From: DATHRK01 sp035513295
Lineage (GTDB): Bacteria; Gemmatimonadota; Gemmatimonadetes; Longimicrobiales; RSA9
Reading direction: 5' to 3'
DNA: 26,440 nt
Assembly (NCBI GenBank): GCA_035513295.1
Contig: DATKCH010000027.1
Span: forward strand, 1-26,440
Positions 6,987 to 13,599 of the stretch are shown here, piece by piece. The position numbers and the translations under genes are program-made. How positions within the stretch are numbered: the stretch's first letter is position 1; each line of letters starts with the position of its first letter. The notes below the pieces were generated by a model that saw nothing but the letters and a program-made list of their open reading frames with translations, had not been told where the DNA came from and did no database searches.

Positions 6987-7915
6987 GGCTCACGCTGGTC
7001 GGAGCGGGCGGGCGTCGCCATGCCCGTCCGCAGCGCCGAGTCGTCGGGTCTCTGCGGGATCGCCCAGTGCAGCTTCTGACGGAGCGTTGCGAAGAAGCTC
7101 TGTCCCGGCAGCCTGACCAGCCGGACCGGGGACGGCCCCCTGCGCACGAGCACAGAGCGGCCCGCCGGGAGCTCTGCGCTCTGCTGCCCGTCGACCGTGA
7201 GGATCGCGGTTCGGTGCGGCGCCAACAGCTCGACGGACACGACGCTCGACGCGGGCACGACGAGCGGACGAATGGTTAGCTGGTGCGGGCTGATCGGCGT
7301 CGCCAGGATGCATTCCATCCCCGGCGCCACGATCGGGCCGCCCGCCGACAGCGAGTACGCCGTGGACCCGGTCGGCGTGGCGAGGATCAGGCCATCGGCG
7401 CTGTAGGACCCGATGTGCTCGCGCTCGTCCCCCTCGCCGACGTACAGCGCCAGCCGGATCAGGCGCGCCATGCCGGAGAGGTGGAGGACCACGTCGTTCA
7501 GCGCGGTGAAGCCCGGCTCGCCGGCCTCCACGACCGCCTCCAGGGTCCCGCGCTCGTCCAGCCAGTAGTCTCCCCTCAGCACCGCGTCGAGCGTGCCCGG
7601 CAGGTCGTCGGGCGGGATCGACGTCAGGAAGCCCAGGTGTCCGAGGTTCACGCCGAGCAGGCGCGTGGACAGTCCGGCGACGAGCCGGGCGCCGCGCAGC
7701 AGCGTTCCGTCGCCGCCCAGGGTGACGAGCAGGTCCAGCGCGCCCGCCTCGATCGGCGTCGCGTCCGGAAGCAGCGGCAGGAGATGCTCCTCCGCCTGGA
7801 GCGCCAGCCCCCTGTCCCTCGCGAAGGCGCCCAGATCCCCTACCGCCCCGGACATGCCGGCGTACCGGGGGTGCCCGACCACGCCCAGCACGCGCACGCC
7901 GGACTCCCCGCTCAT
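6983..7915 (-). CDS. nadK: NAD kinase
   Basis: This cytosolic enzyme phosphorylates NAD to NADP, the only route to NADP in most bacteria. The 310-residue protein has the G-G-D-G-T motif at 67-71, 'N-L-G-H-L-G-F-L' at 90-97 and 'P-T-G-S-T-A-Y-S-L-S-A-G-G-P' at 181-194, all diagnostic of the family. The usual 'N-E' substrate motif reads N140-D141. The start at 7915 was chosen from the ATGA overlap with ispA and the family N-terminus; the open frame continues far upstream but that part is antisense-type noise. recN follows with a four-base overlap. Confidence 0.96.
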   Translation of the reverse strand: MSGESGVRVLGVVGHPRYAGMSGAVGDLGAFARDRGLALQAEEHLLPLLPDATPIEAGALDLLVTLGGDGTLLRGARLVAGLSTRLLGVNLGHLGFLTSIPPDDLPGTLDAVLRGDYWLDERGTLEAVVEAGEPGFTALNDVVLHLSGMARLIRLALYVGEGDEREHIGSYSADGLILATPTGSTAYSLSAGGPIVAPGMECILATPISPHQLTIRPLVVPASSVVSVELLAPHRTAILTVDGQQSAELPAGRSVLVRRGPSPVRLVRLPGQSFFATLRQKLHWAIPQRPDDSALRTGMATPARSDQREP

Positions 7916-8829
7916 TGGTCCCGTTCCACGGCGTAGTCGGCCAGCGCGCACAGGGTCGGGTCCTCGATACCCGCGGCGGCGAGCGCGGCGCGGGCCTCCT
8001 CCGCCTGTTCGCGCGCGTGCTCCCTGGCGGCGGACACCCCCAGCAGCGCGGCGAAGGTAGATTTCGCGAGCGACGCGTCCCCGTCCACGGGCTTCCCCAA
8101 CGCCTCGGCGTCCGAGGTCGCCTCCAGGACGTCGTCGGCGATCTGGAACGCGAGTCCCACGTGGAGCCCGTAGGCGGAGCACGCGCGCACGACGGCGGGT
8201 TCTGCGCCGGCCGCGAGCGCGCCCATCTCCGCCGCCGCCGAAAGGAGGGCGCCCGTCTTGAGCGAATGGATGCCGTGCAGCTTCGCGACGGACGCCGCGC
8301 GGCCCTCCGCGCCGAGGTCGAGGACCTGTCCGCCGATCATGCCGCCCGCCCCCGCGGCGCGCGTCAGCGTCCGCACCAGAAGCGACGCGCGGCCGGGCGC
8401 CAGCGCCATGACCTGCGCCGCGCGCGTCACCGCGGCGCAGGCGATCGGAATCAGCGCCGCGCCGGCGAGGAGCGTCGCGGGGACTCCGAACACGCGATGC
8501 GCGGCGGGCCTGCCACGGCGGAGGTCGTCGTCGTCCATGCACGGCAGGTCATCGTGGAGCAGCGAGTAGGCGTGGATGAACTCGAGCGCCGAGGCGATCT
8601 CGTACACTCCAGGGTGATCGTCTCCGCCGGCCGCGCGGTGCGAACAGACGCAGAGCGCCGGCCGCAGACGCTTGCCTCCCCATAGCGTTCCGTAGCGCAG
8701 CACCGCGTCCAGCGCAGAAGCCGGGCGACCGAGCGTCCGCCGCAGGATCGTCTGCATGGCCGCGTCGGCGCGCCGCGCCTCCTCCGCGAGCACGGTCGAG
8801 ATCGCCGGTGACAGGATCGCCCCCGTCAA
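7912..8829 (-). CDS. ispA: Polyprenyl (farnesyl/geranylgeranyl) diphosphate synthase
   Basis: This 305-residue prenyltransferase condenses isopentenyl diphosphate with allylic diphosphates for isoprenoid and quinone or cell-wall carrier synthesis. The substrate motif 'G-G-K-R-L-R-P' is at 51-57. The first Asp-rich motif D93-D-x4-D99 has the insertion typical of bacterial short-chain enzymes. The second Asp-rich region reads D232-D-V-L-E236, with Glu where Asp is usual. The start is TTG at 8829 overlapping the xseB stop (TTGA); an internal ATG at codon 25 is possible but would cut the first helix. Product chain length cannot be set from sequence. dxs, often the next gene in this cluster, is absent. 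Confidence 0.9.
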   Translation of the reverse strand: MTGAILSPAISTVLAEEARRADAAMQTILRRTLGRPASALDAVLRYGTLWGGKRLRPALCVCSHRAAGGDDHPGVYEIASALEFIHAYSLLHDDLPCMDDDDLRRGRPAAHRVFGVPATLLAGAALIPIACAAVTRAAQVMALAPGRASLLVRTLTRAAGAGGMIGGQVLDLGAEGRAASVAKLHGIHSLKTGALLSAAAEMGALAAGAEPAVVRACSAYGLHVGLAFQIADDVLEATSDAEALGKPVDGDASLAKSTFAALLGVSAAREHAREQAEEARAALAAAGIEDPTLCALADYAVERDQ

Positions 8830-9110
8830 CGGTCCCCGCGGCCCGCGGGGTCGCCCGAATCCTCGTCCTCCATCCCGGCCTCGGACACGAGCCTCTCGAT
8901 CGTCAGCTCGGACTTCGCCAGCGCGGCGCGGGCGGCCCGGACGTGCTCGACCCCTTCCTCGAACAGACGCAGCGCCTGCTCCAAGTCCTGGTCCTCACGC
9001 TCCAGCTCCCGGACGACGTGCTCCAGCCGGTCCAGTCGTCGGTCCAGACCGATCTCGTCAGCGCCGTCGGAACTGCCTTCTCCAGCACCAGTTGAATGCG
9101 TGTCTTTCAT
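8826..9110 (-). CDS. xseB: Exodeoxyribonuclease VII small subunit
   Basis: XseB is the small helical subunit that binds several-fold to XseA to form the single-strand-specific exonuclease VII used in repair. The core helix pair 'R-L-E-x2-V-R-E-L-E' to 'A-L-x-L-F-E-E-G-V' is diagnostic. The ATG at 9110 (94 residues) is preferred over one six codons upstream because it makes an ATGA overlap with the xseA stop and has GGAAG five bases before it. The acidic N- and C-terminal tails are longer than in the E. coli protein. It lies directly after xseA, as in most genomes. Confidence 0.92.
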   Translation of the reverse strand: MKDTHSTGAGEGSSDGADEIGLDRRLDRLEHVVRELEREDQDLEQALRLFEEGVEHVRAARAALAKSELTIERLVSEAGMEDEDSGDPAGRGDR

Positions 9111-10318
9111 GTATCTTCCACTCGGCATGGCACCGTTCCGTCGGTGACTCGGAGGCCGAACCGGAGGCCGGGCCGAAATTCCTCGACCGCCCTCAACACG
9201 TGTCCGTCCGGGGCCAGCGGCACCGCGTAGCCGCGCCCGAGGGCGGCCAGAGGCGACAGCGCGTGCAGCTGCGCCGACAGGCGCCGCAGCCGCTCCATCC
9301 GATGGGAAAGGCGTCGCGCGAGAGCCCGGTCGGCGCGCTCGGCGAGCCGTTCCAGGCGACGCGTGCGCACGTCCAGATGGAGCCGGAGCGCGCGCGCGAG
9401 GCGCCGCCGGGCATCCGCCACCTCTCGCTCAAGCGAGGCCCGGTCGGGCACCGTGATCTCCCCCGCAGCGGACGGGGTAGGCGCGCGCACGTCGGCAACG
9501 AGGTCCGCGATGGTCAGGTCCACTTCGTGGCCCACTGCGCTCACGACCGGCACCGGGCACGCGGCGATCGCGCGCGCGACAACCTCCTCGTTGAAGGCCC
9601 ACAGGTCCTCGGTGGAGCCGCCCCCACGGCCCACGATGACGACCTCCACGCCAGGCGCCCGCCCCACCCTGCCCAGGGCGAGGGCGATCGTTTGAGCAGC
9701 GCCTTCACCCTGGACGCGCGCCGGGCAGAAAACGACCTCGGTCCACGGCGCGCGCTCTTCGACCACGCGCAGTATGTCCTGCAACGCGGCGCCGAGCGGC
9801 GACGTCACGATGCCCACACGGCGCGGACACCTCGGCAACGGCCGTTTCCGGCTCACGGCCAGCAGGCCCTCGGCGTGCAGGCGGGTGCGGAGGCGTTCGA
9901 ACGCGAGCCGCCACAAGCCGTCCCGGCCCGCCGCCTCGAGGACCTCGACGCGGAGCTGGTAGGAGCCGCGCGCCTCGTACAACGTGAGGGCTCCGAGGGC
10001 GCGCACCTCCATGCCGTCCTCGGGCTCCGCGGGCAATCGGCTCGCCTGCGTGGAGAACATCACGCACGGAAGCAGCGCGGCCGAGTCGCGCAGCGTGAAG
10101 TAGCAGTGCCCGGATTGGGCGCGGCGCCAGTTGGTGACCTCGCCGCCGATCCAGAGCGCCGGAAAACCCGTCTCGAGGACCTCGCGGGCCAGAGCGTTCA
10201 GCGTGGACGGCGAAAGCGGCGAGTCGCGGCTCTTGCCCGGTACCAGGGCTTCGGTGCGCGCGCGCCGCGCCTGACTCCGCCGCCCCGGAGTGGCCCGCCC
10301 GAAGAGGTCGAGCGTCAC
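9107..10318 (-). CDS. xseA: Exodeoxyribonuclease VII large subunit
   Basis: XseA is the catalytic subunit of exonuclease VII, which degrades single-stranded DNA from both ends. The 403-residue protein begins with an OB-fold domain (about 40-135, containing 'W-I-G-G-E-V-T-N-W' and 'H-C-Y-F-T-L-R-D'). The catalytic region follows, with 'G-I-V-T-S', 'G-R-G-G-G-S-x-E-D-L-W-A-F-N' and 'S-A-V-G-H-E-x-D'. A basic coiled-coil stretch (about 300-355) where XseB binds comes next, then the C-terminal 'L-x-R-G-Y-A' segment. The GTG at 10318 overlaps the folD stop (GTGA). The N-terminal 35 residues are extra relative to E. coli and basic. Confidence 0.95.
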   Translation of the reverse strand: MTLDLFGRATPGRRSQARRARTEALVPGKSRDSPLSPSTLNALAREVLETGFPALWIGGEVTNWRRAQSGHCYFTLRDSAALLPCVMFSTQASRLPAEPEDGMEVRALGALTLYEARGSYQLRVEVLEAAGRDGLWRLAFERLRTRLHAEGLLAVSRKRPLPRCPRRVGIVTSPLGAALQDILRVVEERAPWTEVVFCPARVQGEGAAQTIALALGRVGRAPGVEVVIVGRGGGSTEDLWAFNEEVVARAIAACPVPVVSAVGHEVDLTIADLVADVRAPTPSAAGEITVPDRASLEREVADARRRLARALRLHLDVRTRRLERLAERADRALARRLSHRMERLRRLSAQLHALSPLAALGRGYAVPLAPDGHVLRAVEEFRPGLRFGLRVTDGTVPCRVEDT

Positions 10319-11214
10319 GCCGTCCCGTCGCCGTCCGCGTGCAGTCGCCGGGCAGCTTCCAGCGTATTGGCGAGCAGCATCGTGATCGTCATGGGCCCCA
10401 CGCCCCCGGGCACCGGCGTGATCGCCTCGGCCACCTCGGCGACCTCGTCGAACGCCACGTCCCCCACCACGCGGTACCCCTTCTCGCTGGTCGGATCGTC
10501 GATCCGGTTGACGCCGACGTCGATGACCACCGCACCCGGCTTGACCATGTCCCGGGTGATCAGCTCCGGGCGCCCGACGGCGGCCACGACGATGTCGGCC
10601 TGGCGCGTCAGCGACCCCAGATCCGCGGTCCGGCTGTGGGCCACGGTGACGGTCGCGTCCCCTCCCCTGCCCCTGCGCAGTAGGAGTTGCGCGAGCGGCT
10701 TGCCGACGATGTTCGAGCGGCCGACCACGACCACGTGCTTTCCCGCCGGATCGTAACCGGAGCGCAGGAGAAGCTCCACGACTCCGGCCGGGGTGCAGGG
10801 CGCCAGCACGTCGACGTCCCCGGCGGACAGTCGCCCTGTGTTGACGGGGTGGAAGCCGTCCACGTCCTTCGCCGGATCGAGCGCGTCTATGACCGCCTTC
10901 TCGGCGATGTGGTCGGGGAGCGGGAGCTGAACGAGGATCCCGTGCACCTCGGGGTCCGCGTTGAGCCCGGCGATGACTCCGATCAACTCGTCCTGGGAAG
11001 TAGTCTCCGACAGGACCATGTTACGGGACATGAAGTTGGCCTGGTCGGCCGCCTTGCCCTTCATACGCACGTAGAGCTGACTGGCCGGATCCTCGCCGAC
11101 CAGCACCGTGACGAGACCAGGACGCACGCCCGTTTCGCGCGTGAACGCCGCGGCCTCCTCGGCGATCTCCGCGCGCATCGTCCGGCTCAGGTCCCTGCCG
11201 CTGATGATTCGCAT
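10315..11214 (-). CDS. folD: Methylenetetrahydrofolate dehydrogenase/cyclohydrolase
   Basis: This bifunctional cytosolic enzyme interconverts 5,10-methylene-, methenyl- and 10-formyl-tetrahydrofolate. The protein is 299 residues. The catalytic region 'S-Q-L-Y-V-x2-K-x-K-A' near residues 45-55, the 'G-I-L-V-Q-L-P-L-P' strand, the 'K-D-V-D-G-F-H-P-x-N' loop and the Rossmann 'V-V-G-R-S-N-I-V-G-K-P' segment are all present, as is the C-terminal 'T-P-V-P-G-G-V-G-P-M-T' signature. It starts 37 bases after rny and overlaps xseA by four bases. folD-xseA-xseB is a common bacterial arrangement. Confidence 0.97.
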   Translation of the reverse strand: MRIISGRDLSRTMRAEIAEEAAAFTRETGVRPGLVTVLVGEDPASQLYVRMKGKAADQANFMSRNMVLSETTSQDELIGVIAGLNADPEVHGILVQLPLPDHIAEKAVIDALDPAKDVDGFHPVNTGRLSAGDVDVLAPCTPAGVVELLLRSGYDPAGKHVVVVGRSNIVGKPLAQLLLRRGRGGDATVTVAHSRTADLGSLTRQADIVVAAVGRPELITRDMVKPGAVVIDVGVNRIDDPTSEKGYRVVGDVAFDEVAEVAEAITPVPGGVGPMTITMLLANTLEAARRLHADGDGTA

Positions 11215-11251
11215 GTCGGCATTCGGTCTCGATCGGGGCGCCGGCCCGCGA

Positions 11252-12814
11252 TCAGCGGGCGAAGTCCACCGCTCGGGTCTCGCGGATCACAACCACCTTG
11301 ATCTGCCCGGGGTACTGGAGCTCCTCCTCGAGCCGCCGCGCCAGCTGGTCGCTCAGCCGGGCCATTGCCTCGTCGCTGACGTTCGCCGGATCGACCATCA
11401 CGCGGACTTCGCGGCCCGCCTGGATGGCGAAGCAGCGCTCGACCCCCTCGAAGCCCTTGGCTATCTCCTCCAGCTTCTCCAGCCGCTTCACGTACGTCTC
11501 GAACATCTCGCGGCGCGCACCCGGGCGGGCGCCGCTTATCGCGTCGGCCGCGGTGACGAGGAAGGTCTCGGGATAGCGGTGGGGCTCCTCGTCGTGGTGC
11601 GCCTTGATCGCGTTCAGCACCTGGTCGGGTTCCCCGTGCCGCTCGCACAGCCGGTAGCCCAGCTCCACGTGCGTCCCCTCGTGATCATGCGTGAGGCCCT
11701 TGCCGACATCGTGAAGCAGGCCCATGCGACGCGCCATGGTCGGGTCGAGTCCCATCTCCATGGCCATGTTGCCGGCCACGATCGCCACCTCCTTCGAATG
11801 GAGGAGCTGGTTCTGTCCGTAGGACGTCCGGTACTTGAGCCGACCTAGAACCTTCACGATTTCCGCGTGCACGCCGTGGACGCCCATCTCGTAGAGGAGC
11901 TCCTCCGCGGCCTCGACCATTGCCGCGTCCACCTCCTTGCGGCTCTTCGACACGACCTCTTCGATGCGCCCCGGATGGATGCGGCCGTCCGCGATGAGCT
12001 TCTCCAGACTGATGCGCGCGGTCTCGCGACGGACGGGGTCGAAACCGGACAGAATCACGGCCTCGGGAGTGTCATCGATGATGACGTCGATCCCCGTCGC
12101 CTGCTCGAACGCGCGAATGTTTCGGCCCTCGCGCCCGATGATGCGCCCCTTCATCTCATCCGACGGCAAGCTGACGACCGAGACCGTGCTCTCGGCGGTG
12201 TGGTCCGCGGCGATCCGCTGGATGGCCAGGGCGATGATGTTGCGCGCTTCGCGTTCGCCGTCGCGCTTGGCCGCTTCGCGGATCTCGCGCACCCGGTTCG
12301 AGGCCTCCGCGCGGGCTTCCTCCTCGAACTCCTGCACCAGCTGGCGGCGTGCTTCCTCCGCCGACAGACCGGCGAGCTTCTGCAACCGATGCCGGGCGTC
12401 CGACCGCTGCCGCTCCAGGTCCTCCGCCTGCGCTCGCAGCGCGTCCATCTTGCCGGCCAGCGCGTGCTCCTGACCCGCGAGGTCGGATTCCTTCCGGCCG
12501 AGTCCCTCCTCACGCCGATCCAGGGTCGCCCGCCGCTCCTCCAGGCGAGCCTCCACGTCCTTGATCTCGCGGCGGCGCTCGGCCTCCTCGCGCTCCCAGG
12601 TCTCCTTGGCGCGGAAGGCCGACTCCTTGCCGGTCAGCTCGGCTTCCTTGCGCAGCCGCTCCGCGTCCTGCCGTGCCTGGGTCAGGATGTGCGCCGCCTC
12701 CAGGCGTGCAGCACCGACCCTCCGCGCGCGCAGCACCCGCGCCATGACCCACACCGTGAGCCCACCGAGCAGGAATGCGAGCGGGGCCACCGCGACGATC
12801 GGCAACCCGTCCAT
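11252..12814 (-). CDS. rny: Ribonuclease Y
   Basis: This membrane-anchored endoribonuclease starts decay of many mRNAs. The 520-residue protein has an N-terminal transmembrane helix (about 6-26), a long charged coiled coil (about 35-195), a KH RNA-binding domain with 'G-R-I-I-G-R-E-G-R-N-I-R' at 223-234, and an HD domain with H339, the metal pair H368-D369 and the downstream 'T-H-V-E-L-G' histidine. The C-terminus matches the family. A GGAG lies five bases before the ATG. It is separated from zapA by 132 bases and precedes folD by 37. Confidence 0.97.
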   Translation of the reverse strand: MDGLPIVAVAPLAFLLGGLTVWVMARVLRARRVGAARLEAAHILTQARQDAERLRKEAELTGKESAFRAKETWEREEAERRREIKDVEARLEERRATLDRREEGLGRKESDLAGQEHALAGKMDALRAQAEDLERQRSDARHRLQKLAGLSAEEARRQLVQEFEEEARAEASNRVREIREAAKRDGEREARNIIALAIQRIAADHTAESTVSVVSLPSDEMKGRIIGREGRNIRAFEQATGIDVIIDDTPEAVILSGFDPVRRETARISLEKLIADGRIHPGRIEEVVSKSRKEVDAAMVEAAEELLYEMGVHGVHAEIVKVLGRLKYRTSYGQNQLLHSKEVAIVAGNMAMEMGLDPTMARRMGLLHDVGKGLTHDHEGTHVELGYRLCERHGEPDQVLNAIKAHHDEEPHRYPETFLVTAADAISGARPGARREMFETYVKRLEKLEEIAKGFEGVERCFAIQAGREVRVMVDPANVSDEAMARLSDQLARRLEEELQYPGQIKVVVIRETRAVDFAR

Positions 12815-12946
12815 GAATTCTCCGTAAGGGCGCCTGGCCCTGTCGTTCGATTCGGATGCGGTCCGGGGTCAGCTCGGACCCGGACGAGGTGGGAAACTAG
12901 GGCTGGCTCGGAAACAGTCGCAACCGGAACCGCTCGGCGGCGCGGG
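12815..12946 (-). other. zapA-rny gap with hairpin; possible small RNA
   Basis: This is the widest gap in the minus-strand block between pheS and recN. It contains a near-perfect hairpin (12861-12885) with a single bulge and no T tract after it. In many bacteria the 6S RNA gene sits immediately downstream of zapA, so this is where ssrS would be looked for. I cannot confirm the large central bulge of 6S RNA by eye. The rny Shine-Dalgarno lies at the left edge. Confidence 0.25.
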
Positions 12947-13294
12947 TCAGGCGGCGCTCTCGGCCAGCCTCGCCTCGATTCGCTCCGCCAGGGCGGCGGC
13001 GCGCTGTTCGCTGCGGCCCTGCTCCCCCTCCATCGCCGATTCCGCCCGGAACATCCGGTCGGCGAGGGACAGCGCCGCCAGGATTGCCGCCCGATGGGGA
13101 TCTACCAGGGCGGCGCGGCTGACGATCTCCTGCATCGCCGCGTCCACCACCGCGGCGCACCGGAGCGCATACTCCGGCGTCGTGATCACGCGCAGATTGT
13201 AGTCCTCGCCACCGATCGCCACGGTGACGCTCGTGCGCCTGCTCTCCTCCAGATCCTGCTGGACCGGCTCGACCCGCTGGTCTGCCATCGTCAT
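12947..13294 (-). CDS. zapA: Cell division protein ZapA
   Basis: ZapA bundles FtsZ filaments at the division site. This 115-residue protein has the family layout: a short beta-strand domain with 'V-T-V-A-I-G-G-E-D-Y-N-L-R' near 22-35, then a helix rich in Ala and Asp ('A-A-I-L-A-A-L-S-L-A-D') leading to a C-terminal coiled coil. The ATG at 13294 makes an ATGA overlap with the coiled-coil gene before it; a second ATG two codons later is equally usable. It follows pheT and a ZapB-like gene and precedes rny, a known neighbourhood for zapA. Confidence 0.88.
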   Translation of the reverse strand: MTMADQRVEPVQQDLEESRRTSVTVAIGGEDYNLRVITTPEYALRCAAVVDAAMQEIVSRAALVDPHRAAILAALSLADRMFRAESAMEGEQGRSEQRAAALAERIEARLAESAA

Positions 13295-13599
13295 CCCTCC
13301 TGCGCCAGGCGAAGGCGCTCCGCGATCTGCCTCACCCGCGTCCGACCGTCCACGATGCGTTCCTCGAGCAGGCGGTTCCGGCGGCGCACCCGTTCGATCT
13401 CCCCCTCCAGATCGCCCGCGTTCCGGACGCCCGATCGCGCCGTTTCGAGGGCGCCTTCCAGCTCGGCCACCCGGCCCTCCGCCGACCGGGCTCGCTCCAG
13501 CAGCGCGTCGTGACGCGAGAGAAGTTCCTGAACGCTCGCTTCGAGGCGGTTCCAACCGTCTCCGGCCGCGGCGCCGTCCTCAGGTCCGTTGGCGGACAT
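13291..13599 (-). CDS. Small coiled-coil protein, ZapB-like
   Basis: This 102-residue protein is mostly heptad coiled coil (about 15-95), rich in Arg, Glu and Leu, with no membrane segment. Its start overlaps the pheT stop region by 20 bases and its stop overlaps the zapA start (ATGA). Small coiled-coil proteins just before zapA are often annotated ZapB-like or as cell division proteins, and a structural role with ZapA is the natural guess. Coiled coils give little sequence identity, so the assignment rests on size and position. Its reading frame is supported by tight packing between two real genes. Confidence 0.65.
   Translation of the reverse strand: MSANGPEDGAAAGDGWNRLEASVQELLSRHDALLERARSAEGRVAELEGALETARSGVRNAGDLEGEIERVRRRNRLLEERIVDGRTRVRQIAERLRLAQEG

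Noticed and set aside
12861..12885. Hairpin as a zapA terminator
   Set aside because: No T tract follows on the minus strand, and rny continues in the same direction.
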